DNA from: Methanomicrobiales archaeon
GTDB lineage: Archaea; Halobacteriota; Methanomicrobia; Methanomicrobiales; JACTUA01
NCBI GenBank assembly: GCA_028678555.1
Contig: JAJRDF010000048.1
Coordinates: 1-8,750 of the forward strand
Direction of reading: 5' to 3'
DNA: 8,750 bases
The notes beneath the pieces are model-generated. The model was not told where the DNA came from. It made no database searches and saw only the letters and a list, made by a program, of their open reading frames with translations. Position numbers and translations under genes: made by a program. Position 1 is the first letter of the stretch, and every line of letters starts with the position of its first letter. Shown here piece by piece: positions 1 through 6,162 of this stretch.

Positions 1-527
1 TTCAGGAAGTCCAGGTGGGGAAGGGCGGGGATCAGGTGGTCCAGCCCGGGAAGCGACGGTACCTCGAAGCCGGCAGTAAAGCCCATCTCCCGTGCCGCCT
101 TCACGGATCTGAGATACGGGCTCTCCAGGATGGATGGCCAGTGGTCCTCGGGCGGGTGCAGCCGGATCTCATCCAGCAGGCCCCGGAGGGGTTCAAGGGT
201 CTCCGGCCCTGGGGCCATGCCCGTGTAGAGGTGGATGTGGTGTTCCTTCCCGAAGTGCCCCTTCAAGATCCGGCAGATCCGGACCACCCGATCCGGGACC
301 AGGAAGGGCTCGCCGCCGGTGATGCTGGAGCCCAGGGCCGACATGGCCTCGCCTTCAACCAGGATCTCCTCCTCCCGTGCCACCTTCCGGTCATTGGCAA
401 AGAGGGCATCCCCCCCGTTCCGTTCACCGGAGATGGGGCAGTACCAGCAGCCCCGGTTGCACCTTCCGGTCACGAAGAGGACCATCTTCGCCCCCTGGTG
501 GCAGAGCTCGCACCCGCGGCTATACAC
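1..527 (-). CDS. radical SAM protein, COG2108-like (3' part outside window)
   Basis: The first 175 codons are visible; the gene runs off the left edge. The protein begins VYSRGCELCHQGAKM (GTG start read as Met). It carries a C-x3-C-x2-C cluster motif, CNRGCWYC, at residues 23-30, where three cysteines would hold the [4Fe-4S] cluster that cleaves S-adenosylmethionine. The SAM-contacting GGEP motif follows at 71-74. An extra C-x2-C pair at residues 6 and 9 precedes the core. This pattern matches the archaeal family described as related to pyruvate formate-lyase activating enzyme (COG2108), whose reaction is not established. The GTG at 527-525 was chosen because the family normally begins just before the first cysteine pair. 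The start lies inside the end of lysS (8-bp overlap) with only a weak ribosome binding site, which suggests translational coupling. The family call is from memory of its motif order. Confidence 0.85.
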   Translation of the reverse strand, partial: MYSRGCELCHQGAKMVLFVTGRCNRGCWYCPISGERNGGDALFANDRKVAREEEILVEGEAMSALGSSITGGEPFLVPDRVVRICRILKGHFGKEHHIHLYTGMAPGPETLEPLRGLLDEIRLHPPEDHWPSILESPYLRSVKAAREMGFTAGFEVPSLPGLDHLIPALPHLDFL

Positions 528-2037
528 AGAGGATCCCGGCCTCGCGGAGCCGGCCCAGCACCGGTTCCCGGCCAAGGGCTTCCAGGAACCACCCGAGGCG
601 CGGCCCGCGGTGCTGCCCAAGGAACGCCAGGTAGACCGCCTCGAAGATCTGTTTCGGGTCCACCCCCACCTCCTTCGCCACCTGGTACACGCCGTTGTGG
701 ATCGCCTCGGCCCCCCAGCCGTCCATCCGCTCCAGGAACTCGGTGTAGGAGCGCAGGGTTTCCAGGTCCTTCCGGGAGAGCTCCCTCATCCGGGCCGGGA
801 GCTGGTCCTTCACCGAGAACTTCACCTGGTCGGGGGCGTATTTCCGGAGCCACGCCCTGACCCTTCCCGCCTGGGCCAGGATATCCTCGGTGCGGGAGAT
901 GTCGTACCCGCTCCGGGCCAGGCACTGGAACAGGCCCCGGTCATCCCGCGCCACCTGGACCACGGTCACCATGTGCCGGAAGGGGATCCGGGTGGGCACC
1001 GACGCGATCTGTGAGAGCTGGAACTCCCGGCTGGTCCCCTCGTGGGAGACCCGGTCATACTCATCGATCAGGGAGGTGAGCCCCATCCCGGGATCAAAGT
1101 CGATGGCCTTCTCCGGCTTGGACCGGGCGATCAGGTACCGGAGGACGTCCGGCGGCACGATCTCCAGCATCTCGTTGATGGTGACGACCACGCCCTTGGA
1201 CGAGTGCATGGCGCCCCTGCCCTTCAGGCTGATCCACTCGTACACCACCGGGTGGGGGGGATCATGGTGGTACACCTTCCGCACGATCTCTTTCCCCGTA
1301 TCAAAGGAACCCCCCGCCGTGGCATGGTCCTTCCCGAAGGGCTCGATGGTGATCCCGAAGTGGGCCCACCGCATGGGCCAGTCCACCCGCCAGACCAGCT
1401 TCCCCTCCCCCTTCGCATAGTCGGCGGTACCCTCGTTCCCGCAGGAACAGCGGTAACGGACCGTGTGGTGTGTCTCATGGTGTTCCAGGATCCTGGCGGG
1501 GCTGATTTTGTTGCAGACACTGCAGACCGGGTAAAAGGGGGACCAGTCCGCGGGGAGGGTCCGGCCCGACACCCGCTCCAGAATCCGCCGGATCTCGGCG
1601 GTATGGAGGAGCGCCGCAGCGATCTCCTTCGTGAAGGTTCCGGCCCGGTACTCATCCCTGGCAAAGATCACCCGCGGTCTGATATCCAGGTCCTTCAGTG
1701 CAGAGAGGAACGGTGTCAGGAAATGGTCGGCATAGCTCTTGTGCTCCCCGCAGGGGCAGGGGATATCGGAGATGGACCGGCCCACGTACTCCGCGTAGCT
1801 CTCCGGGAGGAAGGGGTATACCTTCCGGAGGGGATCAAAGTCATCGGCCACGTAGAGGAGCTCTGCCGTCACCCCGCGGTCCCGGAGGGCCTTGTACGCC
1901 ATGTCACCGGTAAGCACCTCCCGCATGTTGCCGATATGGATCGGCCCGGAAGGGGTGATCCCGGTGGCCACCCGGTGCACCATGTCCCGGGGCACCTCCC
2001 CCGCCACCACGTCCGCCCAGTGAATCTTTTCGCTCAC
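520..2037 (-). CDS. lysS: class I lysyl-tRNA synthetase
   Basis: This cytoplasmic enzyme charges tRNA-Lys with lysine using ATP. The 505-residue product is about the usual size for the archaeal class I enzyme, which is unrelated to the class II LysRS of most bacteria. A Rossmann core carries the HIGH-type motif HIGN at 34-37. Zinc-binding cysteines lie at C94/C96, C172/C175 and C197/C199, followed by the family-typical segment WRVDWPMRW (216-224) and GKDH (235-238). The KMSKS-type loop reads MHSSKG (277-282); His in place of the second motif residue is a small oddity. The C-terminal part, beyond about residue 330, is the helical anticodon-binding region. Translation starts at GTG 2037-2035 with only a weak upstream GGTG-type site. 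The gene follows oapC at a distance of 174 bp, behind a terminator-like signal, and overlaps the downstream radical SAM gene. Confidence 0.97.
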   Translation of the reverse strand: MSEKIHWADVVAGEVPRDMVHRVATGITPSGPIHIGNMREVLTGDMAYKALRDRGVTAELLYVADDFDPLRKVYPFLPESYAEYVGRSISDIPCPCGEHKSYADHFLTPFLSALKDLDIRPRVIFARDEYRAGTFTKEIAAALLHTAEIRRILERVSGRTLPADWSPFYPVCSVCNKISPARILEHHETHHTVRYRCSCGNEGTADYAKGEGKLVWRVDWPMRWAHFGITIEPFGKDHATAGGSFDTGKEIVRKVYHHDPPHPVVYEWISLKGRGAMHSSKGVVVTINEMLEIVPPDVLRYLIARSKPEKAIDFDPGMGLTSLIDEYDRVSHEGTSREFQLSQIASVPTRIPFRHMVTVVQVARDDRGLFQCLARSGYDISRTEDILAQAGRVRAWLRKYAPDQVKFSVKDQLPARMRELSRKDLETLRSYTEFLERMDGWGAEAIHNGVYQVAKEVGVDPKQIFEAVYLAFLGQHRGPRLGWFLEALGREPVLGRLREAGILCV

Positions 2038-2085
2038 GTCACCACACCACGGAGCCCATTACGGCTTACCTGTTGGTTGTTGCGG

Positions 2086-2097
2086 TTTAACAATGTA
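2086..2097 (-). promoter_or_regulatory. possible TATA-like promoter element for lysS
   Basis: On the minus strand this stretch reads TACATTGTTAAA, the most AT-rich part of an otherwise GC-rich gap. It lies about 50-60 nt before the lysS GTG, so transcription would begin near 2064 and give a leader of roughly 25-30 nt. No clear BRE is visible, so the call is weak. Confidence 0.3.
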
Positions 2098-2131
2098 TGC
2101 GAGATGATGGGACTGAACCCGCGGATTACAC

Positions 2132-2205
2132 GGGAACTTCCTTGGCAGGGCTATCCTCCAAAGCCGGTAAACAGCCACCACCAGGAGGAGGAAAAAACAG
2201 TTCCC
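2132..2205. repeat. nested inverted repeats between oapC and lysS
   Basis: Two nested perfect arms are visible. GGGAACT at 2132-2138 is complementary to AGTTCCC at 2199-2205 (7 bp). Inside it, TCCTCC at 2154-2159 is complementary to GGAGGA at 2184-2189 (6 bp). Just outside, on the minus strand, CCCGT and GCGGG can form a further 5-bp stem with a 7-nt loop (2121-2137), competing with the outer arm. The stretch could be the folded 3' region of the oap transcript, part of the lysS leader, or a decayed small element. It does not fold as a tRNA. Confidence 0.4.
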
Positions 2206-2219
2206 AGGGCTTCAGCCCT
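2192..2219 (-). terminator. hairpin plus T6 terminator after oapC
   Basis: Read on the minus strand, AGGGC-TGAA-GCCCT (2219-2206) forms a 5-bp stem whose loop contains the oapC stop codon. A run of six T (2197-2192) follows after a short spacer. Archaeal termination depends mainly on the T run, so this is a plausible end for the oap transcript. It also argues that lysS has its own promoter. Confidence 0.5.
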
Positions 2220-2640
2220 TCCCCTTGCCCTTCTCCTTCTTCTTCACCCTGGGCTTCTTCTTCAGTTTCTTCACGGGCTTCATCATGGAGACGATGTCCA
2301 CGGCATACTTTCCTTCCTTGCCGATCCCGATGACCACTTCATCGGACTCGGCCATCTTCTCCAGGTTCAGCTCGTAGGATCCGGGCCCCATGATCCGGAC
2401 GGACTCCACGCGCCGGTGCACCTCGGGGCCGGCCCCTTCGGTAGGCGGGGCCACCTCCAGCACCTCCCTCTTCGTCTCCTCGGCGATCTGGGAGATGGAC
2501 TTCTCTTCCAGCACGTCCCGGTGCCGCTCGTCGTGGCTGACGTAGAGGAACTTCTTGCCCCCGCAGCTGGGGCACCCCTTCAGGATCTCCGTGGACCCGT
2601 CCTCGAACTCCCTGCCGCACCTGGTGCACTTGTGGGGCAT
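2212..2640 (-). CDS. oapC: OapC-type zinc-ribbon protein (DUF2072 / COG3364)
   Basis: This 142-residue protein begins with a zinc ribbon, C5-x2-C8 and C23-x2-C26 (KCTRCG and GCPSCG). A middle segment (about 30-60) of charged helix-like sequence follows, then a compact domain around 75-120 that includes RIMGPGSYELNLEKM. The C-terminal tail (about 121-142) is extremely lysine-rich and suits nucleic-acid contact. The layout matches the archaeal Zn-ribbon family usually found beside a DUF2073 protein and an Era-like GTPase, known from haloarchaea as origin-associated protein C. Its molecular role is not established. The ATG at 2640-2638 is preceded by AGGTGA lying on the oapB stop codon, and only 4 nt separate the genes, so the two are probably co-translated. 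The symbol is assigned from the gene trio and the family pattern. Confidence 0.88.
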   Translation of the reverse strand: MPHKCTRCGREFEDGSTEILKGCPSCGGKKFLYVSHDERHRDVLEEKSISQIAEETKREVLEVAPPTEGAGPEVHRRVESVRIMGPGSYELNLEKMAESDEVVIGIGKEGKYAVDIVSMMKPVKKLKKKPRVKKKEKGKGKG

Positions 2641-2644
2641 CCCT

Positions 2645-3016
2645 TCACCTGGAAGAGATCCATGCGCTGATGAGATCCTTGTCCTTCCGGATCATCCTGA
2701 GCTGGTTGGCCGGCCCGATGACCGTGAGGCGCGAGCCGGGCTGCCTCCCCGAGATGCGGGAGATGAGGCCGGAGAGACCGGCACCCGCTTCCTTCGCCGG
2801 GTAGGTCTCCATCTCGATCCCGGAAAAACCGTCCGGGGATATCTCCATCATGGTCACCTCGATGAGGCGGGAGGCCTCCTCGGGGGCCAGGCCCTTCTCC
2901 AGGACCACGATGTTCCCCTGCTTCACGTCGTCCAGGATGAGCCGGATCTTCTCCATGGGGGTCAGGCGCGCGAGGCGTTCCTCGGAGATGAGGTCGATCT
3001 GGATACCCTGCATCAT
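2645..3016 (-). CDS. oapB: OapB-type protein (DUF2073)
   Basis: The product is a 123-residue soluble protein without signal peptide or membrane segment. It matches the archaeal DUF2073 family, which occurs almost always between the Era-like GTPase and the Zn-ribbon gene, as here. Recognisable stretches are QIDLISEERLARL near the N-terminus, LDDVKQGNIVVLEKGLAPEE in the middle and RLTVIGPANQLRMI near the C-terminus. No catalytic motif is evident and the function is unknown; nucleic-acid binding is a reasonable guess because of its partners. Two tandem ATG codons (3016-3014 and 3013-3011) are possible starts. The first is favoured, with GGTGAGG just upstream. Only 6 nt separate it from the oapA stop, so the three genes form one transcript. 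Confidence 0.87.
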   Translation of the reverse strand: MMQGIQIDLISEERLARLTPMEKIRLILDDVKQGNIVVLEKGLAPEEASRLIEVTMMEISPDGFSGIEMETYPAKEAGAGLSGLISRISGRQPGSRLTVIGPANQLRMIRKDKDLISAWISSR

Positions 3017-3022
3017 GGCCCC

Positions 3023-3664
3023 TCACCCGAAGAGTTCCGCCATCTGTTCGTAGAGCTGCTCCACATTGGACCCTTCCAGGCTGGAGATGGAGACGACCGG
3101 GTGCTGGGGGAAGGCGGACTTGATCCTCCCGGGAGAGGCATCGGGGAGGTCGATCTTGTTGGCGACGATGATCACCGGGAGCTTCCGGCTCTCGATGATC
3201 CCCACCATCATGATGTTCACCTGCAGGAACGGGTCCAGCGTCGAGTCCAGCATGTAGATGACCCCGTCGATGTCCTCCCGGAGCCAGTGCATGGCCTCGG
3301 CGACACCCTCCGTTGCCTCCCGCGCCCTCTTCACGGCCTCGTCCTTTTCGAGGCCGTACTCCATGAACTCCCGGTAATCGATCTTGGTGGTGACCCCCGG
3401 CGTGTCCACAATGTCGATATCCACCGAGTTCCCGTTCAGGCCGGTGATGGTGATGTTCTCCTTCCGGCGTGCCCTCCGGGTCTCGTGCGGGATCTCGCTT
3501 ACCGGCCCCATGGCATCACCGGTCCAGTCCCGGACGATCCGGTTTGCCAGGGTTGTTTTTCCTGCATTCGGGGGGCCGTAGATGCCGATTCTCGCCCTCC
3601 GCTTCTTGAAGAAGACCTTTAAAAACCGCGAGAGCTTCTTCTTTGTCTTTACTAGGAAACTCAT
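3023..3664 (-). CDS. oapA: Era-like GTPase, OapA type
   Basis: This 213-residue P-loop GTPase is the first gene of the oap operon. A short basic N-terminus (KTKKKLSRFLKVFFKKRRAR) leads into the G domain. G1 is GPPNAGKT at 30-37, G3 is DTPG at 87-90, G4 is NKID at 169-172, and a G5-like ISSLEG lies near 193-198. It is a G domain alone, lacking the KH domain of bacterial Era. The basic N-terminal helix may contact nucleic acid or membrane. The ATG at 3664-3662 was preferred to a GTG 39 nt upstream because GGAG sits 5 nt before it and the extra residues do not resemble the family. Haloarchaeal relatives map next to a replication origin, but no orc1/cdc6 gene is present in this window. Confidence 0.92.
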   Translation of the reverse strand: MSFLVKTKKKLSRFLKVFFKKRRARIGIYGPPNAGKTTLANRIVRDWTGDAMGPVSEIPHETRRARRKENITITGLNGNSVDIDIVDTPGVTTKIDYREFMEYGLEKDEAVKRAREATEGVAEAMHWLREDIDGVIYMLDSTLDPFLQVNIMMVGIIESRKLPVIIVANKIDLPDASPGRIKSAFPQHPVVSISSLEGSNVEQLYEQMAELFG

Positions 3665-3701
3665 CCGTTCTCCCCATGCAGCGCGAGAGGTTGCGCTGTA
3701 C

Positions 3702-3766
3702 AAAATCTCCCCCTCCCGATATTAATGGTTCTGTCCCGCGCCTGTACCGGTTTTTCGGGAGATTTT
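3702..3766. repeat. 10-bp inverted repeat around the oapA promoter
   Basis: AAAATCTCCC at 3702-3711 is the exact reverse complement of GGGAGATTTT at 3757-3766, with 45 bp between the arms. The oapA TATA box lies inside the interval. It could be a paired operator for one regulator or an origin-type recognition pair; it does not match the classical ORB core that I know. Confidence 0.5.
3719..3726 (-). promoter_or_regulatory. TATA box for the oapABC operon
   Basis: Minus-strand ATTAATAT stands out from GC-rich surroundings, about 55-60 nt before the oapA ATG. Transcription would begin about 25 nt downstream, near 3695, giving a leader of roughly 30 nt ending in a GGAG ribosome binding site. Confidence 0.55.
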
Positions 3767-3796
3767 CCCCTCTTTTTCGCCACGCCGGAAGAATTC

Positions 3797-3803
3797 TTTT
3801 ATA
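3797..3803 (+). promoter_or_regulatory. TATA box for the CBS operon
   Basis: TTTTATA follows a purine-rich BRE-like stretch (GGAAGAA). It predicts a start near 3825-3830 and a leader of about 65-70 nt before CBS-A. It is the best-looking promoter element in the window. Confidence 0.65.
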
Positions 3804-3824
3804 CCCCCTTGACATAGTAGGAAT

Positions 3825-3836
3825 GGAAAATTTTCC
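3825..3836. promoter_or_regulatory. 12-bp palindrome at the predicted CBS-operon start
   Basis: GGAAAATTTTCC is a perfect 12-bp palindrome centred about 30 nt downstream of the TATA box, where transcription should start. A dimeric repressor bound here would block the polymerase. No matching site was noticed elsewhere in the window. Confidence 0.45.
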
Positions 3837-3839
3837 GGC

Positions 3840-3878
3840 CCCGGTCCGGGACTCCCTGTGCAGGGAGGCTGGACCGGG
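3840..3878 (+). promoter_or_regulatory. strong leader hairpin before CBS-A
   Basis: CCCGGTCC (3840-3847) pairs perfectly with GGACCGGG (3871-3878). Beyond a small internal loop, CTCCCT (3852-3857) pairs with AGGGAG (3862-3867) around a GTGC loop. The 14 base pairs end 5 nt before the GGGTGA ribosome binding site (3883-3888), so the fold could modulate translation or stabilise the mRNA. It is not followed by a T run, so a terminator is unlikely. Confidence 0.55.
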
Positions 3879-3894
3879 AATCGGGTGACACACC

Positions 3895-4437
3895 ATGAGA
3901 TTTGAAACACGCGTTCCCCTGAGAGAGGTCATGCACACCCCTCCCGCCACCATCGATGCCGAGGCATCGGTGGCGGAAGCTGCCGCTGTCATGCGGCGGG
4001 AGAAGGTGGGCAGCTGCATCGTGCTCCGCAAGAACCTTCCCATCGGCATCGTCACGGAAGAGGACTTTGCCTGGAAAGTGGTGGCGAAGGACCTGAAGCC
4101 GGGAAGCGTGAAGGTACACGAGGTGATGTCCTCGCCGCTCATCACCATCACCGCAGACAAGACCGTGGGGGACGCCGCGCAGCTGATGGTGAAGAAGAGC
4201 GTGCGCAGACTCCCCGTCGTGGAGAAGAAGAAGGTGGTCGGGATCGTCACCGTGCGGGATATCCTCAGCGCCACGAGCGAGATGAACGAGATCATGGCGG
4301 AGATGATCGCCGTGAACCGGGAAGATCTGGTGGAGATGGGCGTCTGCGGGCGCTGCGGCAGGATGTCGGATGACCTGCGCCGTGTCGAAGACGTCATGAT
4401 CTGCCCCTCGTGCCGCGAGGAGGACCGCCTCACATGA
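3895..4437 (+). CDS. CBS-A: two CBS modules plus C-terminal zinc ribbon
   Basis: This 180-residue soluble protein has CBS module 1 at about 8-62 and module 2 at about 74-126, together one Bateman pair. A four-cysteine ribbon follows: C151-x2-C154 (CGRCG) and C170-x2-C173 (CPSC). Both modules keep the nucleotide-ribose motif T-x-x-D (IVTEED at 52-57 and IVTVRD at 117-122), so binding of AMP, ATP or a related adenosine ligand is likely. Size and order match the Thermoplasma Ta0289 type, a CBS pair fused to a Zn/Fe-binding ribbon whose physiological role is unknown. It is the first gene of the operon: the ATG at 3895 lies 6 nt after GGGTGA, and its stop overlaps the CBS-B start as ATGA. It may act as the nucleic-acid- or metal-contacting member of the set, which is inference. 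Confidence 0.9.
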   Translation: MRFETRVPLREVMHTPPATIDAEASVAEAAAVMRREKVGSCIVLRKNLPIGIVTEEDFAWKVVAKDLKPGSVKVHEVMSSPLITITADKTVGDAAQLMVKKSVRRLPVVEKKKVVGIVTVRDILSATSEMNEIMAEMIAVNREDLVEMGVCGRCGRMSDDLRRVEDVMICPSCREEDRLT

Positions 4438-5192
4438 GGACTGCCCAGGACGTGATGACACCGGTTCCCAGCCTCGCACTCACCGATCACCTGACAAAGG
4501 CCCGGAAGATGCTCCGGGACGACACGTACCGGGAACTGTACGTATATGACGGGAAGAAACGGCTCAGGGGCTACCTGGATATCACCGATGCCCTCCGGAT
4601 CACGGACACGCGGTCCAACGTCACGGTGGAAGGCTACCTGAAGGAAGCCCCCCGCGTGGCACCGGAGGACTCCCTGGAGCAGGTGGCCCGCGTGATCCGG
4701 GAGGCAAACACGGACAGTGCGGCCGTCGTGGGTCCCGACGGGATCATCATGGGGGGGGTGCTTCTCTCCGAGATCTTCCCCATCCTGATCACCCGGAACG
4801 AGATCCGGGGGACCGTGGCCGACCACATGACCCGGAAGGTGGTGACCTGTCAGGAAGGGGATCCCGTCACCCGGATCCACAGCCTGATCATGGAGAGCGG
4901 CTTCACCGCGTTCCCTGTCCTGCGGAAAAAGAAGCTGGCAGGAATCGTGTCCCGCCGGGATCTCCTCAATGCCGGCCGGGTTCGGAAGGCACTCGGCCAG
5001 GCCGACACCATTCCCGTGGAGGAGGTCATGATCACCCAGATCATCACCGTCGCACCCCAGGAACGGGCATCGGCTGCCGCTGAGCGGCTGGTGAAGCATG
5101 ATATCTCCCGGATGCCGGTCCTGGAAGGCAGTGTGCTCGTGGGGATCATCGACCGGCACGACGTGTTGAAAGGGCTTCAGGTGAAGGAGTAG
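4434..5192 (+). CDS. CBS-B: four-CBS protein with degenerate ligand motifs
   Basis: The 252-residue protein consists of four CBS modules, at about 5-56, 65-118, 128-180 and 195-248, with no other domain. The usual T-x-x-D ribose motif is mostly changed: module 1 has DITD, module 2 LLSE, module 3 SRRD (Ser can replace Thr) and module 4 DRHD. At most one or two modules are therefore likely to bind nucleotide in the standard way, and the protein may be mainly a structural partner. The ATG at 4434 overlaps the CBS-A stop as ATGA, and GAGGAGG at 4417-4423 serves as ribosome binding site. A GTG 24 nt upstream is possible but adds Pro/Gly-rich residues outside the CBS fold. The function is unknown. 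Confidence 0.88.
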   Translation: MRTAQDVMTPVPSLALTDHLTKARKMLRDDTYRELYVYDGKKRLRGYLDITDALRITDTRSNVTVEGYLKEAPRVAPEDSLEQVARVIREANTDSAAVVGPDGIIMGGVLLSEIFPILITRNEIRGTVADHMTRKVVTCQEGDPVTRIHSLIMESGFTAFPVLRKKKLAGIVSRRDLLNAGRVRKALGQADTIPVEEVMITQIITVAPQERASAAAERLVKHDISRMPVLEGSVLVGIIDRHDVLKGLQVKE

Positions 5193-5213
5193 GAGAAGGG
5201 AGGAGGTGGATCC

Positions 5214-6155
5214 ATGCACCGCGAGAACCGTATCACCAAGGGGGGAGACCGGCTGCTGAAGATGCCCGGTAAGCTCGACCGGGGCCCGGTCAGTTTCGAG
5301 TCAAGGATTGCAGAACGTGAGGGGGAGGTGATGGCCATCGCCACCCGGACAGTGGTCTCGATCCCGCCCACGTCGAGCATCATGGGGGCCATCGAGAAGA
5401 TGACCGGATGCGGGTTCCGGAGGCTCCCGGTCACCGATGCGGGCACACGCCAGCTCCGCGGGATCGTGACCGCCGGCGACATCATCGACCTGATGGGCGG
5501 GGGCAGCCGGTACAACCTGGTGCAGAAGAAGCACGCGGGCAACCTGCTGGCTGCCATCAACGAGTCGGTCCGGGAGATCATGACCACCCAGGTGGTGACT
5601 GTCAGCGGGGATGCCCGCATCCAGGCGGTGGCCGATCTCATCGTCGGGAAGAAAGTCGGGGGACTCCCCATTGTGAACGGCGAAGGGATCCTGGAGGGGA
5701 TCGTCACCGAGCGGGACGTGATGAAGGTCCTCACCAGCGAGAAGCGGTCCACGACCGTCGAAGAGGTGATGTCCACGGCCCTCACGGTCACCTCCCCGGA
5801 GAGCCCCATCGGGGCAGCCACGCGCCAGATGATCGGGAACCGGTTCCGGCGCCTCCCCGTGGTAAAGGACGACGTGCTCTTCGGCATCATCACCGCGACA
5901 GACGTCATGAAGTACCTGGGCACCGGTGCTGTCTTCGAGAAGCTGGTGACCGGCAACGTGGCCGAGGTGATGGCGCTCCCGGTCCGGACGCTGGTCTCGG
6001 GAGACCTCTCCACCATCAGCCCCGACCGGTCCCTGAACGAGGCCGCCCGGGAGATGCTCCAGAAGAACGTGGGATCCCTCCCCGTCATCGAGGATGCGCG
6101 TCTCGTGGGCCTCATCACGGAATTCGATCTCGTGAAGGCATTCTCCCGGAGGTGA
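5214..6155 (+). CDS. CBS-C: four-CBS protein with all ligand motifs intact
   Basis: This 313-residue protein opens with a basic extension of about 37 residues, including KMPGKLDRGPVSFESRIAER. CBS modules follow at about 38-94, 118-174, 182-236 and 249-311. Each module retains T-x-x-D: TAGD, TERD, TATD and TEFD. This makes CBS-C the most probable nucleotide sensor of the operon, with up to four sites. Module 4 carries a small insertion (PVRTLVSGDLS) before its second strand. From memory, proteins with the same extension and a GFRR-P-ADAGT-like first module occur in other methanogens, so this is probably the conserved anchor of the cluster. The ATG at 5214 lies 5 nt after GGAGGTG, one of the strongest ribosome binding sites in the window, and 21 nt after the CBS-B stop. 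No effector domain is fused. Confidence 0.9.
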   Translation: MHRENRITKGGDRLLKMPGKLDRGPVSFESRIAEREGEVMAIATRTVVSIPPTSSIMGAIEKMTGCGFRRLPVTDAGTRQLRGIVTAGDIIDLMGGGSRYNLVQKKHAGNLLAAINESVREIMTTQVVTVSGDARIQAVADLIVGKKVGGLPIVNGEGILEGIVTERDVMKVLTSEKRSTTVEEVMSTALTVTSPESPIGAATRQMIGNRFRRLPVVKDDVLFGIITATDVMKYLGTGAVFEKLVTGNVAEVMALPVRTLVSGDLSTISPDRSLNEAAREMLQKNVGSLPVIEDARLVGLITEFDLVKAFSRR

Positions 6156-6162
6156 GAACCGA

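Noticed and set aside
2099..2160. tRNA-like signal on the minus strand: GGTTCAGTCCC resembling a T arm and CTGCCAA resembling a Gly anticodon loop
   Set aside because: The T stem has mismatches, the anticodon-like loop lacks a stem, and no upstream partner for the would-be acceptor end (ATCTCGC) exists. No cloverleaf can be drawn.
1042..2670. 542-codon open frame on the plus strand across lysS and oapC
   Set aside because: It lies opposite clear genes and translates into His/Pro/Gly-rich sequence with no domain, as expected of antisense frames in GC-rich DNA.
3665..3703. Longer oapA starting at GTG 3703
   Set aside because: The added 13 residues do not fit the family and would leave a leader of only a few nucleotides from the predicted start; ATG 3664 has a good GGAG site.
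3725..3817. Small plus-strand frame of about 30 codons in the divergent promoter region
   Set aside because: No ribosome binding site, and it overlaps the promoter elements of both operons.
3700..3894. Origin recognition boxes (ORB) in the divergent region
   Set aside because: No repeated element with the usual ORB core was found; only the 10-bp inverted repeat and one palindrome are present, which is insufficient to call an origin.
3516..5219. 567-codon open frame on the minus strand across CBS-A and CBS-B
   Set aside because: It is antisense to well-formed CBS genes that have ribosome binding sites and motifs, and shows no recognisable domain of its own.
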